A stretch of 25,408 nucleotides of DNA from JBBQSN01 sp038213835 (GTDB lineage: Bacteria; Actinomycetota; Actinomycetes; Actinomycetales; CAWJMD01). Position 1 is the first letter of the stretch; each line of letters begins with the position of its first letter. Below, piece by piece: positions 1 to 7,271 of this stretch. The notes beneath the pieces were generated by a model. It had not been told where the DNA came from, ran no database searches, and worked only from the letters and a program-made list of their open reading frames with translations. Location of the stretch: assembly GCA_038213835.1 (NCBI GenBank), contig JBBQSN010000028.1, positions 1 to 25,408 of the forward strand, in the 5' to 3' direction. The translations under genes were made by a program, and so were the position numbers.

Positions 1-615
1 CAGACCCCGTCCGGCTCCGGTGACGCCAGCCGCGACGTCGCCGCCGCCCTGCTGGCTGCCGCGGCCTCCGAGCCCGGTTCGCCCGTCCCCGGCACGGGGC
101 TGCCCACGGCCGGTCCGCGGATGCAGGACGTCCTGGACCCGGACCTGCCGTTCGTCGTACGGCTGCACGAGGGGTTCGAGTTCTGGCTCGGCGAGGACGC
201 CGAGCGGACCGCCGAGGTCCGTGACTCGATGGAGCGCGCCAACGCCGCGATCATCCCCACCGAGCGACTCGTCTGCGTCGAGGCTGCCTACTGGTGCCAG
301 ATCGGTTCCAAGACGCACCTGCGCTGGGTGCTGCCGCACCCGGAGGAGTCCTTCCTGGACGGCCTGGGCCGGCTGCACGCCCGCGGCGGGTCCTCGCTCG
401 GCGAGGGCACCCGCTACGTCGGCTCGTTCCGTGCCCACGGCCTGATCGTGCCGGTCTGGGACCTCGTCCCGGGGTCCGTGGCCGACGACGTCGAGGAGGC
501 CGCCGCCGCGTTCGGCACCCGCCTCGACGAGGCGGTGGCCGACGCCTCCGACCTCACCACCGACGAACGCCGGGCCCGCGCCGGGGTGGTGTCGCGGCAG
601 CTCACGCTGCGGTAG
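1..615 (+). CDS. DUF5926 family protein, C-terminal part (5' truncated by window edge)
   Basis: The frame is open from base 1 to the TAG at 613-615, giving 204 codons with no start required inside the window; the first in-frame ATG (121) is internal. The recognisable block reads VRLHEGFEFWLGEDAE, then ANAAIIPTERL, EAAYWCQIGSKTHLRWVLPH and LGEGTRYVGSFRAHGLIVPV, ending in a charged helix with ERRARAGVVSRQLTLR. From memory this matches the C-terminal region of the actinobacterial DUF5926 family (full length about 300 residues), for which I know of no assigned activity. No signal peptide or membrane segment is visible in the part present. The next gene starts 142 bp downstream after two small GC hairpins, so it is probably a separate transcription unit from the sugar cluster. 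The family call rests on remembered conserved blocks; the function is unknown. Confidence 0.75.
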   Translation, partial: QTPSGSGDASRDVAAALLAAAASEPGSPVPGTGLPTAGPRMQDVLDPDLPFVVRLHEGFEFWLGEDAERTAEVRDSMERANAAIIPTERLVCVEAAYWCQIGSKTHLRWVLPHPEESFLDGLGRLHARGGSSLGEGTRYVGSFRAHGLIVPVWDLVPGSVADDVEEAAAAFGTRLDEAVADASDLTTDERRARAGVVSRQLTLR

Positions 616-650
616 GGGTCGACCGCGTGGCATTCGTGATCATGCTGTGA

Positions 651-684
651 CCTCCATTGGGAGGCGTGACACCCGGTCGCCGGG
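651..684 (+). terminator. Two short GC hairpins after DUF5926 gene, possible terminator
   Basis: CCTCC (651-655) pairs with GGAGG (660-664) across a four-base loop, and CCCGG (672-676) pairs with CCGGG (680-684) across TCG. They sit about 35 bp past the DUF5926 stop. Neither has a T tract, so a role as terminator is inferred only from their position between two units. Confidence 0.3.
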
Positions 685-685
685 G

Positions 686-703
686 TAAGAATGCAACGTT
701 GTA
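686..703 (+). promoter_or_regulatory. Candidate LacI-family operator beside a -10-like box, upstream of the sugar ABC operon
   Basis: Bases 692-703 read TGCAACGTTGTA. The core CAACGTTG (694-701) is a perfect palindrome with a central CG, the layout typical of LacI/GalR-family operators, and only the G693/T702 pair breaks the 12-bp symmetry. TAAGAA at 686-691 directly before it could serve as a -10 element, which would place the operator over the transcription start. The start codon is about 55 bp downstream. No LacI gene is present in the window, so the regulator, if any, lies elsewhere. I see no convincing -35 box. Confidence 0.4.
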
Positions 704-757
704 GCCCACGCACGCGCCATCCCGCATGGACAGCGGATGCCATTGAGGAGCTCGATG

Positions 758-2101
758 ATGAGTCTGACGTCGGTCATTGCCCCCACAGCACGTCGCCGCC
801 GGGGCCGGCTGGGCCTCGTCGCCCTCGCGGCCACCACCCTTGCCGTCTCCTCCTGCGGAGGGGGGGTCAGCGCCGAGGAGGCCGCCCAGGGCGGTGAGGA
901 GGCGGAGTTCTCCGGCGAGTACACCGGACCGGACGTCGAGCTGGCCTACTGGAACGGCTTCACCGGTGGTGACGGCCCGTTCATGCAGAAGATGGTCGAC
1001 GAGTTCAACGCCGAGCACGACAACATCAAGGTGACGCCCAACACGATCCAGTGGGGCGACTTCTACCAGCGCCTCCCTGCCGCGGTGAACGCCGGCGAGG
1101 GCCCCGACGTCGGAGCGATGCACCTCGACCAGCTGGCGACGAACGCGGCACGCAGCGTCATCGTCCCGGTGGACAACGTCGCCGAGGGCCTGGGGCTGAC
1201 CGAGGACGACTTCACCAAGGAGGTCTGGGACGCGGGCATCTACAAGGACAAGCGCTACGGGATCCCCCTGGACGTGCACTCCCTGGCGATGTACTACAAC
1301 AAGGACCACTTCGAGGCCGCGGGCATCACCGAGGCGCCCACCGACGAGGCGTCGTTCATGGACGCGCTGGAGAAGCTCCAGGCGGCCGGGTTCGAGCAGC
1401 CGTTCTGGATGCCCAACCTGTGGCCGAGCCACCTGATGTACCTGTCGCTGGCGTGGCAGAACGGCGCAGAGGTCTACGCCGAGGACGGCTCGTCCGCCAG
1501 CTTCGACTCGCCCGAGGCGGTCGAGGCGCTGGAGTGGCAGCGCTCGATCATCGACCAGGGCTACAGCCCGGCCGAGGTGGCCATCGACTCGCAGTACGCG
1601 GCCTTCAAGGCCGGCGAGACCTCGATCACCTGGGACGGCATCTGGCAGATCAACGACCTCAAGGAGTCGGGCCTGAACTACGGCATCGCGCCGATCCCGA
1701 CGATCTTCGGCGAGGACGCGGTGTGGGCCAACTCCCACAACTTCTTCATCACCAAGCAGGCCTCCCAGGACGAGAACAAGGCGCAGGCGGCGCAGGTCTT
1801 CATCGGCTGGATGAGCGAGCACTCCGAGGAGTGGGCGGGCTCGGGGATGATCCCGGCACGTCAGTCCGTCCGTGACAGCGGCGTCCTCGACGACGCGCCG
1901 CAGGGCGTCATCGCCGAGCAGATCGACTCGATGCGGTTCCTGCCCCCCGTCCCGGGGGTCGGTGGGGTCCAGGCGGAGGCCCTGGAGCCGGCGTTGTCCA
2001 ACGCGGTGCTCGGCAGGGCCGAGCCCCAGCAGGCCATGAGCGACGCAGCCCAGCAGGCGACCAAGCTCATGGAGGAGAACCTCGAGAGCTTCGGCGGCTG
2101 A
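758..2101 (+). CDS. Sugar ABC transporter substrate-binding lipoprotein (family 1)
   Basis: This is an extracellular lipid-anchored sugar-binding protein of 447 residues, the usual size for carbohydrate-uptake binding proteins. The N-terminus has an arginine cluster (RRRRGR), a hydrophobic core and a lipobox-like VSSC with the anchor Cys at residue 33. Family features include ELAYWNGFTGGDG near the mature start, GDFYQRLPAAVNAGEGPDVG, YGIPLDVHSLAMYYNKD, and FKAGETSITWDGIWQIND. Three in-frame ATGs lie close together (737, 755, 758). GAGGAG at 745-750 sits 7 bases before 758 and inside the reading frame of the 737 start, so 758 is preferred. The gene is followed with one-base spacing by two permease genes and then a GH43 gene, so the ligand is probably an arabino- or xylo-oligosaccharide; that is inferred from context, not from binding residues. 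Confidence 0.9.
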   Translation: MSLTSVIAPTARRRRGRLGLVALAATTLAVSSCGGGVSAEEAAQGGEEAEFSGEYTGPDVELAYWNGFTGGDGPFMQKMVDEFNAEHDNIKVTPNTIQWGDFYQRLPAAVNAGEGPDVGAMHLDQLATNAARSVIVPVDNVAEGLGLTEDDFTKEVWDAGIYKDKRYGIPLDVHSLAMYYNKDHFEAAGITEAPTDEASFMDALEKLQAAGFEQPFWMPNLWPSHLMYLSLAWQNGAEVYAEDGSSASFDSPEAVEALEWQRSIIDQGYSPAEVAIDSQYAAFKAGETSITWDGIWQINDLKESGLNYGIAPIPTIFGEDAVWANSHNFFITKQASQDENKAQAAQVFIGWMSEHSEEWAGSGMIPARQSVRDSGVLDDAPQGVIAEQIDSMRFLPPVPGVGGVQAEALEPALSNAVLGRAEPQQAMSDAAQQATKLMEENLESFGG

Positions 2102-2102
2102 C

Positions 2103-3065
2103 GTGGCGACCTCCACGGCGCCGCTGGCGGCCACCGACGAGGTCGCCGGCACGCCGGCCCCGGGCCACTCGGCCCGGGGCCTGGCGACCCACGGCAAGGC
2201 GACCCCGTGGTTGTTCCTGGCGCCCTACCTGGTGCTGTTCTTCGTCTTCGTGATCGCGCCGATCATCTTCGGCTTCTACATCAGCCTGCACCGCTACGAC
2301 TACACGCTTCCCGGCAAGCCGTTCGTCGGCCTGGACAACTACGCCGACCTGTTCGACTCGGCGTCGATCAGCTCGGGCATCTTCTGGGACTCCATGCAGG
2401 CGACGGGCATCTTCACCGTCCTCAGCGTGCCGCTGCTCCTGGTGGTCCCACTGCTGGTGGCCCTGGTGATGAACAGGTCGTTCCCGGGTCGCAACGCGCT
2501 GCGCGCGGTCTACTTCGCCCCCTACGTGCTGGGCGTGGCGGTCGTCGCGGTGCTGTGGCGGTACCTGCTCGACGCCAACATCGGCCTGGTGAACTACTAC
2601 CTCGGCCTGGTCGGGTTGCCCGACGACATCTCGTGGACGACGTCGGTGCCGGCCGCCTGGGTGGCCCTGGTCGGCGTCACCGTCTGGTGGACCCTGGGTT
2701 TCAACGCGGTGATCTACCTCGCCGGCCTGCAGGACATCGCCGGGGAGCTCTACGAGGCAGCACGGATGGACGGCGCGAACTCGTGGCAGCAGTTCGTGCA
2801 CGTCACGCTGCCCGGCCTGAAGCCGGTGCTCTCGTTCGTGACCATGGTGACGATCATCGGCTCGGTCAACATGTTCGGGCAGTCCTACCTCATCACCGGG
2901 GGCGCCCCCGGGCGTGAGACCCGCACGGCCATCTACCAGATCGCCGAGACCGGGCTGACCAACTACCAGATGGGCGATGCCGCGGCGATGAGCTACGTGC
3001 TCACCGTCTTCCTGATGGCGCTGAGCGTCATCATCTTCCGCCTGTTCCGAGACAAGGACGCCTGA
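2103..3065 (+). CDS. Carbohydrate ABC transporter permease (MalF/UgpA-like)
   Basis: This is one of the two membrane subunits of the sugar importer, 320 residues with a cytoplasmic N-terminal tail of about 30 residues. Six hydrophobic segments fit the fold, the first around residues 35-60 and the last near 293-315. The cytoplasmic EAA loop that docks on the ATPase is clear at residues 218-240 (EAARMDGANSWQQF followed by TLPGLKP), with the conserved Gly at 224. The start is GTG at 2103, one base after the binding-protein stop, and the following permease starts one base after this stop, so the three are translationally coupled. No ATP-binding subunit follows, as is common in actinobacterial CUT1 systems that share an MsiK-type ATPase. 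The substrate is inferred only from the neighbouring GH43 genes. Confidence 0.93.
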   Translation: MATSTAPLAATDEVAGTPAPGHSARGLATHGKATPWLFLAPYLVLFFVFVIAPIIFGFYISLHRYDYTLPGKPFVGLDNYADLFDSASISSGIFWDSMQATGIFTVLSVPLLLVVPLLVALVMNRSFPGRNALRAVYFAPYVLGVAVVAVLWRYLLDANIGLVNYYLGLVGLPDDISWTTSVPAAWVALVGVTVWWTLGFNAVIYLAGLQDIAGELYEAARMDGANSWQQFVHVTLPGLKPVLSFVTMVTIIGSVNMFGQSYLITGGAPGRETRTAIYQIAETGLTNYQMGDAAAMSYVLTVFLMALSVIIFRLFRDKDA

Positions 3066-3066
3066 C

Positions 3067-3990
3067 ATGGCCGCCGTGGAGACCCCCTCGTCCCAGCAGG
3101 CCGACCGCGGGCGCGGCGCCTCGGACGCCGCGCACCGCGGCACCACCGTCAAGGCCGACGGGGGTCCCAGCCGCGGACGCATCGTGCTGAGGTACGCGCT
3201 GCTGATCCTGCTCGCTCTGGTGTACATCAGCCCGCTGGTGTTCATGGTGGTGACCTCGTTCAAGACGCGGGGCGAGGCGAGCGCCATCCCGCCGAGCTGG
3301 ATCCCGAACCCGTTCACCACCCAGGCGTACGAGACCATCTTCGGCGCCGCGGGCACGCCGGTGCTGCGCTGGTTCGGCAACAGCATGCTCGCTGCGCTGG
3401 CGCACGCCGCCCTGGTGGTCTCGACGTCGGCCCTGGCGGCCTACGCCCTGGCCCGGATGGAGTTCCGCGGCCGCAAGATCGTCTTCGGCGCCATCGTGGC
3501 CACGCTGTTCGTGCCGCCGGTCATCCTCATCATCCCGAACTACCTGATCGTCGCCGAGCTGGGCTGGCTGAACACGCTCGTGGCGGTCATCGTGCCCACC
3601 GCGGCCTCGGCCTTCGGGGTGTTCTTCATGCGGCAGTTCTTCCTCGGTATCCCCGTCGAGCTCGAGGAGGCGGCCCGGCTCGACGGCGCCAACCAGTGGG
3701 AGACCTTCGTCAAGGTGGTCCTGCCGCTGTCCAAGGCGGCGCTGGCGACGTTGGCGCTGCTGTCCTTCCTCACCAACTGGAACGACTTCCTGTGGCCCAT
3801 CTACGTGCTGTTCAGCCCGGAGATGCAGACGCTGCCGGCGGGTCTGTCCACGCTGCAGTCGGCCAACGCCGTCCGCTACGACCTGCTGATGGCCGGTGCC
3901 GTGGTCGCCAGCGTCCCGGTGCTGCTGCTGTTCGTGTTCCTCCAGCGGTACCTCATCGAGGGCGTGGCCCGGTCCGGGCTCAAGGGCTGA
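3067..3990 (+). CDS. Carbohydrate ABC transporter permease (MalG/UgpE-like)
   Basis: This is the second membrane subunit of the sugar importer, 307 residues. A hydrophilic N-terminal tail of about 37 residues precedes the first membrane segment (LRYALLILLALVYISPLVF). The typical MalG-side sequence MVVTSFKTRGE follows, then further membrane segments to a basic C-terminus ending RYLIEGVARSGLKG. The EAA loop at residues 200-222 reads EEAARLDGANQWETF and then VLPLSK, with Gly 207 in the conserved place. LTNWNDFLWPIYVL near residue 235 is another family signature. The ATG lies one base after the upstream permease stop. The 3' end supplies AAGGG (3982-3986), which can act as ribosome-binding site for the next gene, so transport and hydrolase genes form one operon. 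Confidence 0.93.
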   Translation: MAAVETPSSQQADRGRGASDAAHRGTTVKADGGPSRGRIVLRYALLILLALVYISPLVFMVVTSFKTRGEASAIPPSWIPNPFTTQAYETIFGAAGTPVLRWFGNSMLAALAHAALVVSTSALAAYALARMEFRGRKIVFGAIVATLFVPPVILIIPNYLIVAELGWLNTLVAVIVPTAASAFGVFFMRQFFLGIPVELEEAARLDGANQWETFVKVVLPLSKAALATLALLSFLTNWNDFLWPIYVLFSPEMQTLPAGLSTLQSANAVRYDLLMAGAVVASVPVLLLFVFLQRYLIEGVARSGLKG

Positions 3991-3995
3991 CCCGG

Positions 3996-5048
3996 GTGCG
4001 ACATCGGGGGGTGCGGACCGGTCTGGTGCTGGCCGCAGGCTCGGCGCTGCTCGCTGCGTGCGCGGGCGGCTCCGGCGATGCGGGCGGCTCCGGCGATGCG
4101 GACGGCGCCGGAGCGAGCACGTCGTCCGCACCCCCGGGCGGGGACCCGGCGGCCGAGACGGCCAACCCGGTCCTGGACGACGACTTCCCCGACCCGGACC
4201 TGCTCGAGGTCGACGGCGTCTATCACGCGTACGCGACGAACGGCAACAACCGCAACGTCCGGGTGGCGACGTCGCAGGACCTGGTCACCTGGGAAGAGCA
4301 GCCCGACGTCCTGCCGCAGCTGCCGCCCTGGGTGATCCCGGGCAAGACCTGGGCGCCGGAGGTCACCGAGCTGGCGCCCGGGAGCTACGCCCTGTACTTC
4401 ACGGCGACGAACTACCGGCCGACGCTGCAGTGCATCGGCGTCGCCACAGCCGACGACCCGCTGGGGCCGTTCACCGTGGTCGGGGAGGGCATGCTCGTCT
4501 GCCCCGAGGACGAGGGTGGCGCGATCGACGCCTCCACCTTCCTGGACGAGGACGGCACTCGCTACCTGCTGTGGAAGAACGACGGCAACTGCTGCGGCCT
4601 GGACACCTGGCTGCAGATGGCACCGCTGAGCGCCGACGGGCTCTCGCTGGTCGGGGAGACCACGAAGCTGGTGAAGCAGGACCAGGCGTGGGAGGGCAAC
4701 CTGGTCGAGGCGCCGACCCTGGTGCGCGAGCAGGACACCTACGTGCTGATGTACTCGGCCAACGACTACGGCAGCGACGCCTACACGACGGGCTTCGCGA
4801 CCGCCTCGGCGCCCACGGGCCCGTACACCAAGGACCCCGAGCCGTTGCTGGCCAGCGACGACCTGGACGGTGCCTACGTCGGGCCAGGTGGACAGGACGT
4901 CGTCACCGGTCCTGACGGCGAGGACCACCTGGTGTTCCACTCCTGGTACGGCAGCCTCACCTACCGCGCCATGAACACCCTTGTGCTGCAGTGGGAAGCG
5001 ACCGACGCCGGAGTGCGTCCCGTCGTGGTCGATCCCGCGGGCGACTGA
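3996..5048 (+). CDS. Glycoside hydrolase family 43 lipoprotein
   Basis: This is a predicted lipid-anchored GH43 enzyme of 350 residues acting outside the membrane on arabinose- or xylose-containing oligosaccharides. The GTG at 3996 is chosen because AAGGG lies 9 bases upstream and the product begins with a basic stretch, a hydrophobic core and a lipobox LAAC (Cys 22); GTG 4011 is an alternative. A Gly/Ser/Asp linker (residues 23-55) leads to the five-bladed propeller. Catalytic residues by motif are the general base Asp 66 in DDDFPDPDLL, the pKa-modulating Asp 178 in GGAIDASTF, and the general acid Glu 238 in NLVEAPTLV. WAPEV (119-123) is also typical. An NCC pair occurs near residue 198. It ends the importer operon, which suggests it releases the transported sugar at the cell surface. 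Subfamily and exact substrate cannot be told from sequence alone. Confidence 0.88.
   Translation: MRHRGVRTGLVLAAGSALLAACAGGSGDAGGSGDADGAGASTSSAPPGGDPAAETANPVLDDDFPDPDLLEVDGVYHAYATNGNNRNVRVATSQDLVTWEEQPDVLPQLPPWVIPGKTWAPEVTELAPGSYALYFTATNYRPTLQCIGVATADDPLGPFTVVGEGMLVCPEDEGGAIDASTFLDEDGTRYLLWKNDGNCCGLDTWLQMAPLSADGLSLVGETTKLVKQDQAWEGNLVEAPTLVREQDTYVLMYSANDYGSDAYTTGFATASAPTGPYTKDPEPLLASDDLDGAYVGPGGQDVVTGPDGEDHLVFHSWYGSLTYRAMNTLVLQWEATDAGVRPVVVDPAGD
4062..4111 (+). repeat. 18-bp tandem repeat in the lipoprotein linker
   Basis: Two exact 18-bp units (4062-4079 and 4080-4097, GCGGGCGGCTCCGGCGAT) are followed by a degenerate third. They encode the flexible linker after the lipidated Cys (AGGSGD repeated, then ADGAGA). 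The copy number could vary between strains. Confidence 0.85.
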
Positions 5049-5090
5049 GGTCCACCGGGCAGACGACCGACCTGCGGCACCGCGGACGAA

Positions 5091-5121
5091 AGGGGCCGAC
5101 GCCGTCGCGGCGCCGGCCCCT
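5091..5121. terminator. Bidirectional hairpin terminator between convergent GH43 genes
   Basis: AGGGGCCGACGCC (5091-5103) pairs with GGCGCCGGCCCCT (5109-5121) across a five-base loop. Twelve of thirteen positions pair, with one A/C mismatch. It lies in the 87-bp gap between two convergent genes, so it can end transcription from both sides. There is no long T tract, as usual in high-GC actinobacteria. Confidence 0.7.
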
Positions 5122-5135
5122 CTCGTGCCTGCGGG

Positions 5136-7088
5136 TCACTTCAGGCTGTACACCCTCACGTAGTCGAACTCTGCGGTGAAGTCCCCTTCCGTCGTCGGCT
5201 GCTGCCCGAACGCGGCGAGCGCGATCCGGGCGTCGCGGCCGAGCGAGTGCGTCCACGTGCCACCGCGCACCCAGGTGCGACCGTCCTGGCTGGTGTAGGC
5301 CGTGTAGCTCTCGGTGTCGCCCCCGGCGGCTCTGCGCTCGGCACCGTTGAGGCGCTCGACCGCGATCCGCAGGTAGGTCCACTCCTCCGACGGAGGACCG
5401 ACCACCGTGTTCCCGTAGCGCGACCACCCATCGGGCACCGGCGAGATCTCCTTGGCCCACTCGGTCTGCCGGGTGTTCCAGATCGAGGTGTTCGTCAGCT
5501 TGAGATAGTTGTCCTCGTCGCCGTAGACCATGATGCCGGCCTGGGCGAAGTTGAAGCAGCAGCCCTCGTCGGGCACGTCCACCCGCACCCTGGTCTCGAC
5601 GACGTACTCACCACCGGGCGCGTCCCGCACGAGGACGTGGGCGTCGTCGACGTCGACGTAGGAGTCGGCGGTCTGGATGCCCACGCTCAGCACACCGTCG
5701 GCCACACTGTGCTCGGGGACCGCGGGGACGGGGCCGACAGCCTCGTCACCGGTCCACTCCCACTGCCAGGTCCGGCGCAGCGACGACCCGGAGAACCAGT
5801 CCGAGTATCCCGGCAGGATCTTGTGCGGCTCCTGTGTGGCCGGGGGGCGCGGCTTGTGCCGCGACACCTCACCGGGCTGGCCCGCGGGTGCGGGCATCGC
5901 CCGGTCGGACGGACCGCTGCCGCCGTTGACGGTGGGCCAGCCCTTGATCCAGTCGATGGCGTCGAGCAGCGCGGGCCGCTTGGTGAACCCGGTTGCCGTC
6001 TCGAAGAACGGGTCCTGCTGGTCGACCGCGTGGTAGATCGTCCACCAGTCGCCGTTCGCGTCCTGGAACACGGTGTTGTGGCCGGTGCCCACCCATCGGT
6101 TGCCGTTCATGGTGAGGAACGGCGTGCCGCCGGCCTGGGCGTCGACGAGCGAGTTGCCCTGCTGGTCGACGAAGGTGCCGAGTGGGTCGCGCGAGCGGCC
6201 CACGAAGACGCTGTAGCCGGTCAGCGCGCCGTTGCAGCAGTTGGTCGCCGAGACGAACAGGTAGTACCAGCCGTTGCGCTCGACGACGTTGGCACCCTCG
6301 TACTTGTTGTCGATGGCGACCAGCACCGCTTCCTCGCTGTCGATCGTGGCGCCGCCCTCCGTCAGCGTCAGTGGTGCCCCGTAGAGGCCGCCGTAGTAGC
6401 TGCCGTAGTACAGGAAGCTCTCGGTGCCGACGCTGTCGCTGAGCACGTCGGGGTCGAAGGTCCACAGGAAGTTGCAGCCTTCGCCACCCCGGCGCGGCAG
6501 GACGACGGGCGTGTCGGAGAACTCCCACGGCCCGGTCGGGCTGGCGCTGGTGGCCACGCCGATGGCGTTGTCGGAGCCGCAGTCCTCGACGCCGCTGATC
6601 TCGGCGGTCGTGTCGGTGACCCCCACGAACATGTAGTACTGGTCGAACTCCGTGGAGTAGGTCACCTCGGGCGCCCAGAGCGCGGAGTCCTCCTCGGCCC
6701 AGGTCGGCAGCGAGTCGAAGGCGTCGCCCACGTAGGTCCAGTTCACGAGGTCCCGCGACGTCATGGTCGGGATCCGGTGGAAGACCAGGTTGCCGTCGGT
6801 GTCGAGGTCCTCGTCGTTGAGCGGGTCGGTGGTGCAGTACATGTACCAGGTGGTGCCGCTCCGGTCGTCGGCGCGGATCACCGTGGGGTCGGCGCAGCTC
6901 TCGACCGCGCCGCCACCGGGGACCTGCGGCAGCAGCGGGTTCTCGTAGCGGCCCGGGTTCGCGCCGCCGGATCCCCCGCTGGGACCGGCCTGAGCCGGAC
7001 CCGCAGGGGCGGTCAGGCCGATGGCCAGCAGAAGTGCCAGCAGGACCGGGGTCCGCCGGGAGGAAGATGGTGTTCCAGGTCGGGCCAT
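5136..7088 (-). CDS. Secreted GH43 enzyme (arabinanase-like) with C-terminal lectin-like domain
   Basis: This is an extracellular two-domain hydrolase of 650 residues. The ATG at 7088 has GAGGAG six bases upstream; an in-frame ATG 12 codons earlier lacks this. A signal peptide (SRRTPVLLALLLAIGL, cleavage after AQA at about residue 34) is followed by a GH43 propeller, roughly residues 48-395. Its catalytic triad by motif is Asp 67 (SCADPTV), Asp 212 (FDPDV) and Glu 264 (KYEGANVV). TGHNTVF near 337 resembles the His-containing, metal-binding segment of endo-arabinanases. A Pro-rich linker (about 400-425) leads to a jelly-roll domain of the DUF1349 or GH43 C-terminal concanavalin type (about 428-650), ending in EFDYVRVYS. 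An NCC pair (283-285) lies in the propeller and a GCC (519-521) in the jelly roll. It probably attacks arabinan or arabinoxylan outside the cell, supplying the adjacent importer. The twin Arg in the signal only weakly resembles a Tat motif. Confidence 0.87.
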   Translation of the reverse strand: MARPGTPSSSRRTPVLLALLLAIGLTAPAGPAQAGPSGGSGGANPGRYENPLLPQVPGGGAVESCADPTVIRADDRSGTTWYMYCTTDPLNDEDLDTDGNLVFHRIPTMTSRDLVNWTYVGDAFDSLPTWAEEDSALWAPEVTYSTEFDQYYMFVGVTDTTAEISGVEDCGSDNAIGVATSASPTGPWEFSDTPVVLPRRGGEGCNFLWTFDPDVLSDSVGTESFLYYGSYYGGLYGAPLTLTEGGATIDSEEAVLVAIDNKYEGANVVERNGWYYLFVSATNCCNGALTGYSVFVGRSRDPLGTFVDQQGNSLVDAQAGGTPFLTMNGNRWVGTGHNTVFQDANGDWWTIYHAVDQQDPFFETATGFTKRPALLDAIDWIKGWPTVNGGSGPSDRAMPAPAGQPGEVSRHKPRPPATQEPHKILPGYSDWFSGSSLRRTWQWEWTGDEAVGPVPAVPEHSVADGVLSVGIQTADSYVDVDDAHVLVRDAPGGEYVVETRVRVDVPDEGCCFNFAQAGIMVYGDEDNYLKLTNTSIWNTRQTEWAKEISPVPDGWSRYGNTVVGPPSEEWTYLRIAVERLNGAERRAAGGDTESYTAYTSQDGRTWVRGGTWTHSLGRDARIALAAFGQQPTTEGDFTAEFDYVRVYSLK

Positions 7089-7110
7089 GGGCGTCTCCTC
7101 GTCGTTGAGG

Positions 7111-7161
7111 TGACGAAGACGCACGTCGTCCGTCGGACGACGAGCCCCGACGTCTTCGTCA
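7111..7161. promoter_or_regulatory. Nested inverted repeat between divergent GH43 genes (operator or leader hairpin)
   Basis: The outer arms TGACGAAGACG (7111-7121) and CGTCTTCGTCA (7151-7161) are a perfect 11-bp inverted repeat. Inside them CGTCGTCCG (7124-7132) and CGGACGACG (7134-7142) form a perfect 9-bp pair centred on T7133. The whole lies 22 bp before the secreted GH43 start, just upstream of its ribosome-binding site, and just downstream of a -10-like box (7170-7175, minus strand). It is therefore placed either as a repressor site over the transcription start or as a stable 5' leader hairpin. No gene ends here, so it is not a terminator of a neighbour. Confidence 0.7.
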
Positions 7162-7169
7162 GTCGCGTG

Positions 7170-7175
7170 ATGGTA
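7170..7175 (-). promoter_or_regulatory. Candidate -10 box for the secreted GH43 gene
   Basis: On the minus strand this reads TACCAT, a TAnnnT match that would start transcription near 7163, at the edge of the nested palindrome. No clear -35 is seen. Confidence 0.35.
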
Positions 7176-7259
7176 GGCCCGTCAGGACGTGTGCGCGAGA
7201 GGGCGGTACGACGGTTCTCGCGGCGGGCTCGCGGGGGGCCAGTGGACCGGCGCCCTCAC

Positions 7260-7265
7260 TACAGT
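7260..7265 (+). promoter_or_regulatory. Candidate -10 box, leaderless start of cytoplasmic GH43 gene
   Basis: TACAGT is followed by six bases and then the ATG at 7272, so the predicted first transcribed base is at or next to the start codon. No Shine-Dalgarno sequence precedes this ATG, which agrees with a leaderless transcript. Confidence 0.5.
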
Positions 7266-7271
7266 GACCGG

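Noticed and set aside
602..2197. A 531-codon open frame on the minus strand opposite the sugar-binding protein
   Set aside because: Its product is Arg/Leu/Val/Asp-rich low-complexity sequence without motifs, as expected from the antisense of a GC-rich gene; the + strand gene has clear family motifs.
5247..7271. Long upstream extension of the cytoplasmic GH43 frame
   Set aside because: The frame is open only because it is opposite the secreted GH43 gene; the family motifs start just after ATG 7272 and a -10-like box precedes that ATG.
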